From positions 62,001-126,000 of the forward strand of contig JAXCGZ010005708.1 of assembly GCA_037179515.1 (NCBI GenBank): a DNA stretch of 64,000 nt, in the 5' to 3' direction. The DNA is from Halocaridina rubra (taxonomy: Eukaryota; Arthropoda; Malacostraca; Decapoda; Atyidae). The notes under the pieces were generated by a model. The model saw only the letters and a list, made by a program, of their open reading frames with translations, made no database searches and had not been told where the DNA came from. The position numbers were made by a program, and so were the translations under genes. This document shows positions 1 through 64,000 of the stretch, one piece after another; the stretch's first letter is position 1; each line of letters starts with the position of its first letter.

Positions 1-808
1 ATAAAGTTTTTCATTATTTTATTGAAAAAAAAATTTCCATTATTTTATTGATAAAAAAAATGTATTTCCAAGCCTAAGAATAATAAAACAGTAAGAAATA
101 GTAAAAAAAACCCATAAATTTGGACATGTAACTCTACACCATAGAAAGTACGATACCGGTATCAGCGTTTCGGAAAACGCAAAGGGTTGCACCTACGTGA
201 GCTAGCATATATTAATATTTCCAGTAGTTTCATGATTTTATTGATAAAAAAAACGTATTTCCTAGCCTAAGAATAACAAAACAGTAAAAAATAGTAAAAA
301 TCATTAATACTAGCAGCATTGGACTATGTAAAATACGATACTGGTATCAGCGTTTCGGAAAACGAAAAGGGTCGCACCTACGTGAGGTAGTATATATTGA
401 AATTTTCATTATTTTATTGACAAAAGAAGTATTTCCTAGCCCATGAGTAATAAAACAGTAAAAAACATAAATTTAAACATATAACTCACAGTATTGCAAC
501 AGGTGAAATACTGTCCGATAGCGTATAATGTATTGGCGTCTTGGAAAACGCAAAGGTTCGCACCAAAGTGAGATAGTTCATGAAATGCTATTGGATGAAA
601 GGGTGGGAGATGACGAATCACATAATTGTTTTTTTGCATGTTCTGTATCAAGGGGTCTGATCGCCTTTTTGATTGAAGTTTGGTTCTTCCACCATCTTCC
701 ATTGTCTCGCCTCACTCATTCAGTATAACTCACGTGTGCGCCGCTCGCGTTGTGCTTATTAATACGTTGTGCTTGTGATTTTTTTACTCACGTATTTCAA
801 CCTCTGCA
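1..808 (+). repeat. Subterminal tandem repeat of Tigger element A (3 units of ~185 bp)
   Basis: The string CGGAAAACG recurs at 171, 356 and (as TGGAAAACG) 541, a period of 185 bp. Each unit carries a T/A-rich block, the string CCTAGCCTAAGAATAATAAA in variant forms, and GATACCGGTATC or a near copy before AGCGTTTCGG. The same units lie upstream of the other Tigger transposases here. This is the 5' internal part of element A, whose outer end is off the window. The last 100 bp before 809 form the presumed transposase leader. Confidence 0.75.
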
Positions 809-2563
809 ATGCCTCCCAAGCATCCTTCATCTTCTAAGGCTTCTGGTAGTGAGTCTAAGCAGCAAAGGAAAATGTTAACCATAACAGATAAGGTGAAACT
901 GTTAGATATGCTGAAAGAAGGAAAAAGGTTTGCGGATGTCGGCGGCTATTTTGGCCTCAATGTATCTACTGTTCGCTACATCAAAAAGGACGAGGCAAAT
1001 ATCAGGAAAACAGTGACTATTTCTTTTAATAAATCAGCGAAGAGGGTCGTAACATCCCGCAATAAGATAATAGTGCGGATGGAATCTGCTTTGGCCTTGT
1101 GGATTGCTGATTGCAGAAAGAAGATCAGCATAGACAGCAATATCATACAAACAAAGGTGAAGAAGCTGTACGAGACATTCGCTGCAAACGAACCCGACGA
1201 CGACAGTGGCGACCGTGGAGGGGAGGAGGGGAGAGAAGAAGATATCGACGACCCACAACCAGGACCCTCCAGCGATTCTCCACCGAGGATACAATCGTTT
1301 GTGGCAAGCAAGGGACTGTTCGGCAAATTTCAAAAACGCTATGGCCAAAAGAGCGTTTCGGTTTATGGCGAAGCTGCCTCTGCAGATACAGCTGCAGCAG
1401 ATGATTACATGAACAACGACTTCAAGAAAATTATCGCCGCAGGGGAATATGCTCCTGAGCAAGTCTGCAACATGGATGAGACTGGGTTATTTTGGAAGAG
1501 AATGCCGTCTCGCACTTTTCTCTTCAAGGAAGAAGCTAAAGCCCCGGGATTTAAAGCGTACAAAGATCGCATTACCCTCATCATGTGCGGAAATGCTGCG
1601 GGCTTCATGTTAAAGCCCGGGTTTATCTACAAGTCTAAGAACCCTAGGGCTTTGAAGAATAAAAACAAGAATCTGCTTCCAGTGTATTGGATGCATAACC
1701 CTAAGGCCTGGATCACGAAAAGCCTCACATTGGACTGGCTTCACCAATGCTTTATCCCTCAGGTCAAAATTTATCTTGCGGAAAAAGGCCTTGAATTTAA
1801 AGTCCTTCTTTTGATGGATAATGCTGGTGGCCACGAAACTAATCTCGAATATGACGGTGTTCAAGTAGAGTTTCTGCCACCGAATACGACGTCGCTGATT
1901 CAGCCCATGGATCAAGGCGTTATTCGTGCGTTCAAGGCCCTCTACACACGAAATGCCCTGGCAAACATGGTTGAATCCATGGATTCGGACAAAGAATTCT
2001 CAATGAAGATGTACTGGCGTAATTACACGATTGCCACATGCCTTCAAATATTCAGAATGCAATCAAAGACATGAAGCCGGCCACAATCAATGCCAGCTGG
2101 AAGCAGTTGTGACCCAAAGTCATCCACGACTACAAGGGATTTGCTCCTAACGAAGTCCATAACTCGGCAGTTGCGAAAGCTGTGAAGTTAGCTGCATTGC
2201 TAGGAGGAGAAAACTTTAAAGATATGACTCACGAAGATGTGAATGAACTGATTGACTGCCACTCGCAGCCTTTGACTGATGAAGACTTGGAAGAAATGAC
2301 AAAATCAGCGAGCGAAGAAGAGGAAGAAGAAGAACTTGAGAAAACGCACGAAGAAATTGAAGAACCTGGCCTTACACTCGAACGTTTGGCAGCCATGTAT
2401 GAACATGTAAAAGCAGTCCAACAACTCTTGCAGGTACACAAGGATTATATGGTTCGTTCGGTGACCTTCTGCAATCTTTTCGACGATGCCACGATTCCTT
2501 ACAAGACCATCTTCCAACAAAAAAAAAAAACAGCGACAGCAACTCCCCATTACCATGTTCTTC
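809..2563 (+). pseudogene. Tigger/pogo transposase, copy A (broken)
   Basis: Cut-and-paste transposase of the Tigger branch of pogo (Tc1/mariner superfamily). Residues ~20-75 hold a helix-turn-helix (ITDKVKLLDMLKEG ... STVRYIKKDE); a CENP-B-type second DNA-binding region lies near residue 165 (ASKGLFGKFQKRYG). The DDE domain follows with D223 (NMDETGLFW), D337 (LLLMDNAGGH) and D368 (QPMDQGV), a DD30D spacing. The frame is open for 421 codons from 809, then a 1-nt loss near 2046 and an in-frame TGA at 2110-2112 break it. The C-terminal acidic region continues from 2113 and is cut at ~2564 by a junction to unrelated sequence. The start ATG matches the other copies (MPPKHPSSSK). Confidence 0.9.
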
Positions 2564-2564
2564 T

Positions 2565-2634
2565 CTTCTGCACACTTCACAACTTCCTCCTTGAAACAAC
2601 TCTACTCTTATTCCACTTTCTCTTTTGCTACATT

Positions 2635-2636
<2 letters not shown>
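2565..2636. mobile_element. Short RTE-like fragment joined to Tigger A
   Basis: Bases ~2573-2638 are nearly identical to 6301-6368, part of the RTE-like fragment there (roughly 61 of 66 bases by eye). This stretch replaces the normal 3' end of Tigger A and runs straight into a (TA)n array. Confidence 0.6.

Positions 2637-2700
<64 letters not shown>
2637..2700. repeat. (AT)n microsatellite
   Basis: Uninterrupted AT dinucleotide of about 32 units between the RTE-like scrap and the left end of the next Tigger derivative. Confidence 0.98.
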
Positions 2701-4308
<1,608 letters not shown>

Positions 4309-4930
4309 GTGTGTGTTTGAGATGAAATGCCTGAGGAGTATGATTGGTGTATCTCGATTAGATAGGGTTAGGAATGAAGTGGTGAGAGCAAGAACGGGTG
4401 TGAGTAGAGAAATTGCAGCCAGAGTAGATATGAATGTTCTGAGATGGTTTGGCCATGTGGAAAGGATGGATGATGAAAGGCTGCTGAAAAAGGTGATGAA
4501 TGCGAGAGTTGATGGGAGAAATGCTAGAGGGAGGCCTAGGTTTGGATGGATGGATGGAGTAAGGAGAGCCCTGAATGATAGGAGGATGGATGTGAGGGAA
4601 GCAAGCGAGCGTGCTAGGAATAGGAATGAGAGGCGAGCGATTGTGACACGGCTCTGATGGGCATCTGCTGTTACCACGGGGCTGCATCTTACAGAGATAG
4701 CCCTGTGGTAGGGGCAGTAGGAGGAGCTGGCAGTTGTGAAGCGACACAGGTTGTGGAAGAGCCGGGAGGATGGGCTGTGGCACTCCAGCAGTGCCATCTG
4801 AACGGTCGCTAGCTCCCTCGTCATTGCCCATAGAGCAAAGTAATCCCCCTATTTGTTTTCCTTTCTTGATGTCGGCTACCCCCCAATTAAAGGGGGAAAC
4901 AGCCAAGGTATATGTATGTATGTATGTATA
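4309..4930 (+). mobile_element. 5'-truncated RTE retrotransposon 3' end
   Basis: Codes the C-terminal tail of an RTE reverse transcriptase ([27 protein letters not shown]), then a ~250-bp 3' UTR with CCCCCAATTAAAGGGGGAAA and a short tandem tail (GTATGTATGTATGTA). It is about 90% or more identical by eye to 30600-31190. The 5' truncation point lies directly against (TA)n. Confidence 0.88.
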
Positions 4931-4959
4931 TTTTGCAAGCAAAAAAAAAAAGGCCCATA

Positions 4960-5645
4960 AATAAGACACAAAGAGAAGTGAAGATGTACTAGATTACGAC
5001 TGGACACCAGTCCTCTTCAGGTACAAATGAGTCGATATTTACAAAGTTCTGGATAAAGAATATGGGGGGGGGGATGCTAGCTACGATTGCCAGGAGGATC
5101 CACGATGGGATTATCTTCAGAAGTCAAGTCAGGTGGACAGTCATTTGGCATAATTTCTTTAATGAGGTCTTATAATACTGCTTCATCCACAATGTCAGAT
5201 CTCCACTGTCCATTTGATTAATTTAGGGTTTCTGATTTTTCAATAATGGCTGCTTCAAGTATCTTTCTCCTGTTTTGGTAATTACTCTTATATAGCAATG
5301 AGGACTCACTCCAATTAATATGGTGACCAGTATCTCACATATGCACAAATAAAGCAGAACTTTCAGCACTATATTGCACTGCTATTTTATGCTCACATAT
5401 TCTCTGGCCTTGCGAACGACCAGTCTGACTGATGCAAGATTTATTGCAGGAACTGCAATCAATTTTATAAATCCCTGCTTCTAAAGGTTTTTTATTTTGA
5501 TATACTGTGTATGTTAATAAGTGAAGAACCAATTGTTTCAGGATAATTAAATATAAAAGAATTACTTTTGCCTAATTCATCACTAAGAATTTTAATACTT
5601 TCTAAATACAGTACTTTAAACGTATTTGCAATGTTTATTTCTGAC
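4960..5645 (-). mobile_element. Penelope-like element fragment with GIY-YIG domain
   Basis: On the minus strand ~5570-5335 reads FNYPETIGSSLIN, then GIYKIDCSSCNKSCISQTGR and ALFVHM, followed after a stop by GHHINW. This is the GIY-YIG endonuclease at the C-terminus of Penelope-like retroelements. Frame breaks and a stop at 5335 make it a relic. The fragment ends near an A/T-rich run at ~4940-4960. Confidence 0.78.
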
Positions 5646-6660
5646 TGTTCCGCTGGCCCATTATAAAATATTTTATATTATAGTGGCAATACACATACTC
5701 CTCCAATCAACTGGGACCCTCCCATTCCTGAAACATACATTCAACAAGCTAATGTTTTCCCCCCTTTTGATAAGCATTCTACATGACACCCATCTATCCC
5801 TTGTACTTTACCTGCTTTCATTGCTCTATGTGCCAAATGTACCTCCTCTGTTGTTATTTCCCTATCGTTTTAGTCACCAAACATTGGCATTCTGCATTAA
5901 TTTCTCATAAAAATAATCTCTGCCAAGCTATCATCTTCCTCATTTAACATTTCCTTGAAATACGCGGCCCATCTCTCTATCACCTTTATTTTGTCTGCTA
6001 GTAACTGCCCATCTGCTCCTCTCACCCTCTCCTTACCAGACACACCTTTCCAATCTCTTTACACTTCCTTCTGAAACATCTTTTTATTCCTTTAAAAATT
6101 CTCAAACAAGCATCAACTCCACCAAACATTCACTACTCTAGTTGCCTCCCTCATCACACGCTTTATGTCCTCCTTTTTGCACTATAACTTTTATATGCCT
6201 CTACATTACCTATTTGCAACAAAATCTCAAATACCTGCTTCTTTTCAGCAACTAGTGCACTCACCTCCTCATTCCATCATTAACTACCTTCCATTTTTTC
6301 CTCACACTTCACAGCTTCCTCCTTGAAAAAACTCTATTCTTATTCCACTTTCTCTTTTGCTACATTCCACACATTCTTCAGACTAGCCTTATACTCAATC
6401 TCTTTCTTATTCATTTGTTACTTTTAGCACCTCTCTTTCTCTGTCTCTTTTCCCACTCTCACTTTACTTTCCACCAATTAATGATCAGATATTCCACCAC
6501 AAGTTCCACTCAGTACATTCACATCAAGTACTCCTCCAATCATCCTCTTGTCCACCACAACATAATCCATTAATGAGCTGTCAACTACTCTACCATTATT
6601 CACTCTGACTCATGTATACTTGTGCACATCCTTCTTTTTAAATACAGTATTGGCAATCAA
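5645..6660 (-). mobile_element. Degenerate RTE-type retrotransposon fragment
   Basis: Minus-strand translation shows decayed endonuclease-to-RT sequence: an RVNNGRVVDSSLMDYVVV-like stretch near 6590, SDH-like residues near 6480, then ERWAAYF...NEEDD near 5960 and a GK-x-GIDG motif near 5790. These parallel motifs in the better RTE copy at 28013-30910. There are many stops. It abuts the Penelope fragment at ~5645. Confidence 0.65.
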
Positions 6661-7439
6661 CATCTCTTATTTCAAAACTTAGACAAGAGGAATATTTGAC
6701 CAATAAGGGAGGGAAAAGTCTTTTGATTAAAGGATGTATGCTTTGACTCGGTCATACGTTTTATTAGATACCACCCAAAAAATTACAGAATATCACAAAC
6801 AAGCTTGAATATTTATTACAAGGATGGCAAAATGAACAATAAGGTCATCGTAGATAAAAATGCAAGTTCCTTTACATATATATATGGCTATAATAATATG
6901 CACAAATCACACCAACCAATAAAAAAACTGCATATAAATCATGTAAAGAGATTAAGAACAATCCTAAAAGAAAATTAAAGTGCTATATACCTGGCTCAGA
7001 GATAACTCAAAGCAGAAAGACAGCTGCGTATAATATACAGTGCAACCACTACTGTTGTTAGTATCATGATAATACTACCACTCATTAACTTAAAAATTTA
7101 ACCCATCTGGGCCAAAGATAAGAACTTACATAAACAAGTACTCAGGAACAAAGATTTAGTATCAAAGAAAGCTTTTCAGGCATGAACATGACTCTGTGCC
7201 TGAAAAAGTTAACAAAATATGTGTGCTATGTATAACTTACAAGATGTAAAAAAGTGAAACCCAGTGGTACTTTGAACAAAAGGTATGATATGGTTAAGTC
7301 TTATTTGTTTGACTGGGTGAACGAATAGAGAAGTTAGTATACCCAATATTATTACATTTACTTCCTCTGGTTGTTGCTTCCCCTGTTGACTTGCAGTATA
7401 TAAAAAATATTTTTTTTCTCGTTATATGTGTCACTATTA
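6661..7439. other. Unassigned A/T-rich DNA
   Basis: No coding frame, tandem repeat or recognised element end was seen. Probably old, decayed intergenic sequence downstream of TOP3A. Confidence 0.5.
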
Positions 7440-7580
7440 ATCTCACTTACAGGGGTTATCACAAAGATCGGCACTGTAGAAATAAGGCTGGATGCCCATC
7501 CTAAGAACTAGCTGTGGAGTAGATCGCAGCCTGTCACCTCCCAAGTTAAGCACTCAAACCACTATGCTACTGCAGTCCTA
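7440..7580 (-). mobile_element. tRNA-derived SINE
   Basis: The minus strand reads a tRNA-like head with an A-box-like TAGCATAGTGGTTTGAGTGC, a degenerate B-box region and a body containing GGATGGGCATCCAGCCTTA. The body closely matches GGACGGACATCCAGTCTTA in the SINE at 58083, so the two belong to one family. Its head lies next to a (TA)n array. Confidence 0.65.
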
Positions 7581-8008
<428 letters not shown>

Positions 8009-8009
<1 letters not shown>

Positions 8010-8822
8010 CAGCAGGAGTGATACTTTTATTTTCAACATAATGCTATATCCTGCTCAGCCGAGAAGGTTAGCCAAAACGTAATAAAAATTGGGAGCAATA
8101 GGCCATCTTAATACTTTGTCGTCATCAATTCACTTGATTACTTGATCTAGTAAAAATATTCAAGGAGAAATGGTAAATGAAGGAAAATTAATTTCCGAGA
8201 AGATGCAATCAAGAAAAGCAGTAACAGCAACCTTATAGCACTAATAAACAGCAAACAGCCTGTCTTGGTATGATGAACTAAAGAGCAGTGTTTCTTCTTT
8301 TCTACATCTGGGCTATCTGATTCTACATAATGTATTAGCTTTCAAAAACAATCAGGTGGTGCTGACAGGATTGCATGGACTACTCTGGCAGCTTTCTCTA
8401 GTTTTCTTACAACTCCTCTGAGTGAGATGTATAAAACAGGATATAGTACATCCATGACCAAAAAGAATACTTTTTTCAATTCTTGAAAATCATATCAACA
8501 CTATCCATAAATATAAAGCAGTAAATTATATTAACTATATCAAAATTAAAAGCATAGTACCAAACTCTCTTTTGAATAAAAAAATTAGGTGTTACATGTC
8601 GGAAATATTCATATTTGGTGGTTATACTAGAAGAGAGCTCCATTAAGGACAAAGTATTTAGTTGATGGGTCTTGTACAAAAATTGCTTAATTTCCATACT
8701 ATCTAGTTCACGGCCAAGGACAAATGCTGTACATCAACTCAGTATAAAATGTAATATATCAAATCAGTTTGTGAAAAGTCATTACAAATCTAAGATTACT
8801 GAATTTGAAATGAATTAAATAA
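8009..8822. other. Intergenic DNA without recognised features
   Basis: A/T-rich sequence with no convincing gene or repeat. A 73-codon minus-strand frame (8697-8476) has no recognisable domain and is probably chance. Confidence 0.5.
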
Positions 8823-8881
8823 TTTATTCTTAAACGTTATTGTACTGCTATTTCTTTTATTGAACTGTGAGGATATTTATT
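8823..8881 (-). promoter_or_regulatory. Candidate TOP3A polyadenylation signals
   Basis: Three AATAAA hexamers on the minus strand (8876-8881, 8856-8861, 8823-8828) lie about 355-415 nt past the stop codon. Another AATAAA (9234-9239) overlaps the stop codon itself and is too close to be the likely main signal. A 3' UTR of about 0.4 kb is inferred. Confidence 0.35.
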
Positions 8882-9234
8882 CAATGGGCATCTCTAATCA
8901 TGTTCCTTTATAGTTCCTTACCTCTGCAAACTTATCATCGTTTTCTGACTTTGTTCAATATATATTGAAATCATATATTTGCATTAACTTAATTACTTTC
9001 TCTCCCCTTACATTAACACTTGTATACAGTATCTCTAATGTTCCTGAATTACAATGATCTAGAGGAAATTCTATATATCTCAAATAATTATTGTTATTGT
9101 AGACTTAATCATGATGAAAGAAGGTCTTTGATGAGGCGCAGTTAAGGTAAAGTATATACCTTTTTGCACATTAATTTAGTCAGTGTTAACTTGTGTAGCT
9201 TTTACCTAATTTGAGGCCTCAATGCATTAATACT

Positions 9235-59743
<50,509 letters not shown>

Positions 59744-60185
59744 CTGTCAGTAAACAAGTAATGCATCCTGTAGCACCAGGTAACATTTAAAAAATTTTAA
59801 TCTGGCACTCCTCCATACCGTGCAGGTTGCCATATAGTAACAGAAAAAGAAAGAAGCAGCCAGTATTGTAAACGAACACCTCATGCATTGCTTTCTTGTG
59901 TTACATTTGAATTGTTTTTCATATGTTTTATACCCATGAGAGCCAGAAAATTTTGGACTGTAACACCTCCTGTGTAAATAGGTATATTAATCAATAGGTA
60001 TGTCCTTTAGATTTCTTGCGTTACTTTCTATTTTATGTTCTAGGTTTATAGAGCAGTAAAAACCAGATATTTGGGACTCGTTTCAATGGTTTATTAACGA
60101 ACAAACAAACAAATGAACAGTCCAAAATTTTTGGCATAGACATTCCTGAAGTTTAAGAATATCCTGCAAACAGACTAAATACAAG
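59744..60185. other. Intron sequence and possible BEL/Pao leader
   Basis: Sits between TOP3A exon a and the gag-like frame. If the retroelement has a 5' LTR it should be here, but I could not delimit one without its 3' partner, and no clear primer-binding site was found. Confidence 0.35.
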
Positions 60186-61410
60186 ATGAGTACAAAACAG
60201 ACCAGATATTTAATTACTTACCTGGAAGCAAAGAACAAAGACTTAGAAGTAGTTAAAGAATTAACAAGAGCACAACAGCTCAAAATGCAGATCCGACAGC
60301 TATCATTGCAGAAGGAAAAACAATTATTTGAGTTCAAAAGGGCAAAATTGGAGAGTGAACTGATGCTTAAGAGGGGAAAAAAGGGATTGATAGAGGAACT
60401 CAACAAGTTGAAGGAAGATGTTAATTCTGATGAAACTTCAGAACACAAGCTGCAAACTGAAGGGTTTGGTCCCAGCACACATGTAACCATACCTACGAAT
60501 ACACCGGGTCGCCCAAAAGTGACCAGTGAAATCCCAAGATTGAAAGTACACCTATAGAACACCTGAGAAAACCCTCAAGAGTATCAGTGGACCCCTCTAA
60601 TGTTGAAATAGAAGATTCAGAAAAGAAAGCTCCATCTATTTTAGTAGACGCCTTAAGCCGGTGTTGGATCTGTCACGAACACAGCAACAGTCTATAGTAG
60701 AATCTCTGCAAGTACTCTGAGGAGAAATTCATTCATTTAGTGGTGATGCTTTGGAGTATTGGCCATTCATAAGGTCATTTAAGGATACCATAGGGTGTTT
60801 GTCAATCCCAGCAGCTCAAAAACTGGCATGCTTAGGAAAGTACTGTAAAGGAAAGGCAGCTCTTGCACTGAAGAGTACTTATTATAAAAGTCCTGAAAAA
60901 GGCTATATAAGAGCTTTAGAAATTTTAGAAGAAAGATTTGGAAACCCTTACAATATTACATGAGAATGTGTAAGCAAAGTTACCAATAGACCAGATGTGA
61001 AGGGATCAGCTGATCTCAGAGAATATGCTGATGAGCTCACTTGCTGTCTTGAGTCCCTTAAGGAAATGAACTCTATCAATCAGCTAGCAAGTGGAGACAA
61101 TATGCTTAAGATAGTGGAAAAGTTACCTTATTATCTGCAGAGATGGGTAAAAGTTAATCATGAGATTTGCTCCAAGTATAGAAGAGGACCAGAAATTACA
61201 GAACTTGTGAAGTTCATTTGTGATGTTGCTGATGAGGCCTCTGATCCAGTCTTTGGAAAATTTATTAAGGATCAGATGAACAGAGCTCCAAAGAGAGAGG
61301 CTGAAAGTTTTGCTGTCAATGCTTATGTAACTGAGGATACATTTAGACCAGAGAGCAGGAAGTAAGTGTCCTTGTTGAGGACAAAAACATTATGTCATAT
61401 CTTGTTCACA
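60186..61410 (+). pseudogene. BEL/Pao gag-like region
   Basis: The first frame (60186-60557) is Lys/Glu/Leu-rich and probably coiled-coil. After stops, a second part (60751-61365) reads ALEYWPFIRSFKDTIG, KYCKGKAALAL and ALEILEERFGNP, typical of the capsid-like domain of BEL/Pao Gag. A TGA interrupts it at ~60961-60963 and a TAA closes it at ~61363-61365. Confidence 0.82.
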
Positions 61411-61420
61411 ATTTAAGGCT

Positions 61421-62045
61421 ATGAAAGTAAAGGACCGTTGGAATCTTGTAAAAGTTAAGGGTCTGTGTTTGAATTGTTTTTCTCAGGGACACATTGCTAA
61501 AGATTGTCTAAGAAATTTTATCTGTAATGTTGAAGGCTGTGGAAGGAAACACAGCAAGTATCTTCATCTCCCAAGTAAGAAAACATATGATGTTGCTAAT
61601 ATACAGGAAGCACCAACACACTCCTACATCAGAATCACAGATGCAAGTAGCAGCAACACAGTTTACTAACTACATACCACTGAATACTTTTATGAATCCC
61701 AGAGTGAGTAAATTCGCCTGCTGACAAGGTGGTAGACTTGCACTTCCAATAGTGCCAGCAAGAGTCAGTTGCTTGGATACGAATATTGTTGTTGATACAT
61801 ATGCACTGTTGGACCCAACAACAAATACTACATATTGCACAAAAGAATTACATGAAAAGTTAGGAACCAGAGGTGTGACTCGTCAGTTGGAACTCACTAC
61901 TATTGCACAGACAAGAATGCCTATTAATTCAACTGTTATTACTCTTCTTGTATCTGATCTTCATAACACACATGAATCTTTTTGTATACAAGAAGTAGCT
62001 GTTAGGCCAACATTGAATTTAAACTTGTCAGGCTTGTCAAGTTGA
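61421..62045 (+). pseudogene. BEL/Pao zinc knuckle and aspartic protease
   Basis: CLNCFSQGHIAKDC (CCHC, ~61470) and CGRKHSKYLH form the nucleic-acid-binding region. After a break, TYALLDPTTNTTYC (~61800) is the active-site region of the retropepsin, where family members usually have LLDSGSNTT. The Ser-Gly after the aspartate has been replaced by Pro-Thr, so activity is unlikely. Confidence 0.78.
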
Positions 62046-62567
62046 TATTGAAAGGTGGTCACACCTGAAGAACCTAAGGTAACCCGAGTTGGAAGCAGAT
62101 CAGGTTCACCTTCTAGTAGGGCAGGATTGTGCTGATCTCTTGAAGCCTGATGAAGTAAAAAAGGAACGACCAGGTGAGCCATTTGCCATTCATACACCAT
62201 TAGGCTGGGCCATTAATGGTCCTACTGACCCTTTTAAGCCCACAGTGAGACCTTCTAATTTTGTACACACCACTTCAATGATTGAGAAGGACCTATTTAA
62301 GTTATGAGACCTGGATGGAGTCAACTGTTAAACACCAGGTAAGTCTAAGAGTGACTTAAAAGTTTTAGAAGTCTGGGATAAGAACCAGTCTTTAATAAAT
62401 GGTCACTATGCATTGAATGTTCCTTTTAAGGCAGAAAGACCTTGCCTACCTGACAACCGTACTATGGGTGAACAACACTTACAGATGTTGGGAAAGCGAT
62501 TAGATAAAGATATGAATCTGAAAGATACACAAAGGAAATTCATAAATTTTTAGAAAAAGGTCATGAA
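62046..62567 (+). pseudogene. BEL/Pao spacer between protease and reverse transcriptase
   Basis: Short frames with VHLLVGQDCADLL and PLGWAINGP, which occur between protease and reverse transcriptase in BEL/Pao polyproteins. Stops at ~62305 and ~62330 break the frame. Confidence 0.7.
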
Positions 62568-63548
62568 TTGGTGCCACTGGAAGACGTGAGCAGAGCTGAT
62601 GGCAAGGTATGGTACTTGCCACATCACCCAGTACACAATCCTAAGAAACCTGATAAGACTAGAATTGTATTTGATTGTGCTGCAAAGTTTGGAAAGTCAT
62701 CACTAAATGACCATGTATGGCAAGGAGCTAACCTGGCAAATAAGTTCATAGAAGTTTTATTGAGATTTAGACAGGGAGCCATTGCTTTCATAGCTGAAAT
62801 TGAGGCAATGTTTTTGCAAGTGAGAGTTCCTCTAGAGGATCGAGATGTGATGCGTTTCCTGTGGTTTCAGGGAGATGATACAGAAGGTAAGGCTATAACA
62901 TACCGCATGAGTTCACACCTTTTTGGAGGGGTTTGGAGTCCTAGCTGTGCAAACTATGCACTTCAAGTAACCAGAGAATTAAAGGAAGAATTTCCTCAAG
63001 GCGTGTTGGACACTATTCTTCATAATTTTTATGTGGATGACTGCTTGAAATCTGTGAAGACATTAGAGACTGCAGTCCATCTGACAAGTCAAGTGATGCA
63101 GCTCTTGGCCAAGAGAGGTTTTTGTCTTACAAAGTTTGTTTCTAACTCACCAGAGTTAATAACCAGTATACCTAGAGACAGATGGGAGAAATTTTTCTCC
63201 ACCCTGGATGTAGGCATGCAAAAGCTGCCCACAGAGCATGCACTTGGTATACTGTGGGACATTGAGTCCGACTGTTTCAGATTTGATGTGCAGGTAAGAG
63301 ATAAACCAAGAACAAAAGGAGGAGTACTTAGCACAGTGTATGATCCCTTAGGATATGTGAGTCCATTTGTGCTACAGGCAAGAAGGCTACTCCAGCAATT
63401 GTGCAGGTTGGAAAAAGGATGGGATGAGTCGTTGCCAAGGGATTTGGAGGAACAATGGGACTGGTGGCTGACTGACTTGCCTATTATTGGGGAGTTTAGA
63501 ATTCCTCGATGTGTTGTACCAAAGGACAAAATTGTAAGGACAGCCTAG
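62568..63548 (+). pseudogene. BEL/Pao reverse transcriptase
   Basis: The best-preserved part: 326 open codons. YLPHHPVHNPKKP, KTRIVFDCAAKF, SLNDHVWQGANL, then AEIEAMFLQV, where the first catalytic Asp (normally DIE or DIEKMF) is Glu-flanked and appears as AEIE, SHLFGGVWSP, and NFYVDDCLKS with the catalytic pair at 63036-63041. A peptidase-A17-like segment follows (TKGGVLSTVYDPLGYVSPF). The AEIE change probably removes an active-site metal ligand. Confidence 0.88.
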
Positions 63549-64000
63549 TTACATCATTTTTGTGATGCTTCAGAGTATGGTTATGGGGCTGTTTCATATT
63601 TATTGACTGTTTTTGAGGATCAAATTATCTCTGTTTATCTCATGAAAGCAAAGTCTAGACTTGCACCTTTAAAGGGTTCCACTAGTCCACGCTTAGAGTT
63701 GGCTGGAGCACTAGAAGCAGTTAGATTAGACAAACTTCTACAAGAAGACTTGGAGATAATATTAGAAGAATCTATTTTTTGGACAGATAGCAGTATTGTG
63801 TTATGGTATTTACAGAGTACAGCAAAGAGGTTTCAAACTTACATTGCCAACAGAGTGGCAAAGATTTTGGATCATACCACACCAACATAGTGGAGATATG
63901 TATCCACTACTGACAATCCTGGAGACGATGCATCCTGAGGGATGACAGCATGTGAACTTGTTAGTGATGAACGTTGGATAAAGGGACCTAGTTTTCTATA
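63549..64000 (+). pseudogene. BEL/Pao RNase H region
   Basis: LHHFCDASEYGYGAVSYL after a TAG at 63546-63548 supplies the first Asp of the RNase H fold. LAPLKGSTSPRLELAGAL (Glu) and FWTDSSIVLWYL (Asp) follow, then the TTDNPGDDASRG region after a TAG at 63888-63890. It continues past the window edge. Confidence 0.82.

Larger units (their letters stand above)
60186..64000 (+). mobile_element. BEL/Pao LTR retrotransposon, decayed, right end off window
   Basis: Gag, zinc knuckle, aspartic protease, reverse transcriptase and RNase H follow in the BEL/Pao order on the plus strand, antisense to TOP3A. Each part sits in its own short frame with stops between, so the copy is inactive. Integrase and the 3' LTR, if present, lie beyond base 64000. 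Confidence 0.88.

Noticed and set aside
160..380. CENP-B box in the Tigger subterminal units
   Set aside because: Only the TTCG start and one A agree; the CGGG end is absent, so no centromere link can be claimed.
808..1412. Overlapping opposite-strand frames over transposase A (e.g. 976-1326, 1034-1462)
   Set aside because: Shadow frames of the GC-balanced transposase; no independent similarity. The same holds for antisense frames over the RTE and BEL/Pao regions.

Overview
The window looks like a transposon-rich invertebrate nuclear genome, most likely a decapod crustacean. The grounds are about twenty long (TA)n arrays (roughly 4% of the bases), abundant Tigger/pogo DNA transposons, RTE, CR1/Jockey, Penelope and BEL/Pao retroelements, tRNA-derived SINEs, and one intron-rich host gene. 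The species assignment is inference. Nothing prokaryotic is present.

The only host gene I can support is the 3' part of DNA topoisomerase III alpha (TOP3A) on the minus strand. Ten coding exons (59743 down to 9235) have GT-AG borders and a single consistent reading frame of 563 residues plus stop. They encode the end of the type IA topoisomerase core, a C4 zinc-ribbon pair, two GRF zinc fingers and a terminal CCHC knuckle. The 5' exons, including the catalytic tyrosine, lie beyond the right edge. Intron sizes are uneven: five are about 0.2-0.9 kb, the other four are 4.7, 8.0, 12.8 and 20.7 kb, and the large ones hold almost all the mobile DNA.

Layout. 1-9.2 kb (downstream of TOP3A): a Tigger transposase pseudogene (A), a deleted Tigger derivative, an RTE 3' end, Penelope and RTE fragments, a tRNA-SINE and a compound (TA)/(CATA) array. 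9.2-14.1 kb (intron 9): a CR1-like RT gene split by a foldback element with Tigger ends. 14.7-22.7 kb (intron 7): a Jockey/CR1-group element and a CR1 fragment. 24.6-45.3 kb (intron 4): a 179-bp hAT MITE with 8-bp target duplication, a nearly complete RTE, inverted RTE tails, tRNA-like tandem arrays, complete Tigger element B and several deleted Tiggers. 45.8-58.6 kb (intron 2): Tigger elements C and D, a nested Tigger pair and a second, Tigger1-like pseudogene. 60.2-64 kb: a decayed BEL/Pao retrotransposon running off the edge.

The main non-gene pattern is a close association of (TA)n arrays with transposon ends. More than twenty element termini abut the arrays directly. Single CTG or CAG trinucleotides interrupt otherwise pure (TA)n at several points, matching what excision of a CAG...CTG element from a TA site would leave. 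The Tigger family also shows amplified internal-deletion subfamilies with shared breakpoints, internal tandem repeats on both sides of the transposase, and nested insertions that give a relative chronology. No CRISPR array, rRNA gene or convincing functional tRNA gene was seen.
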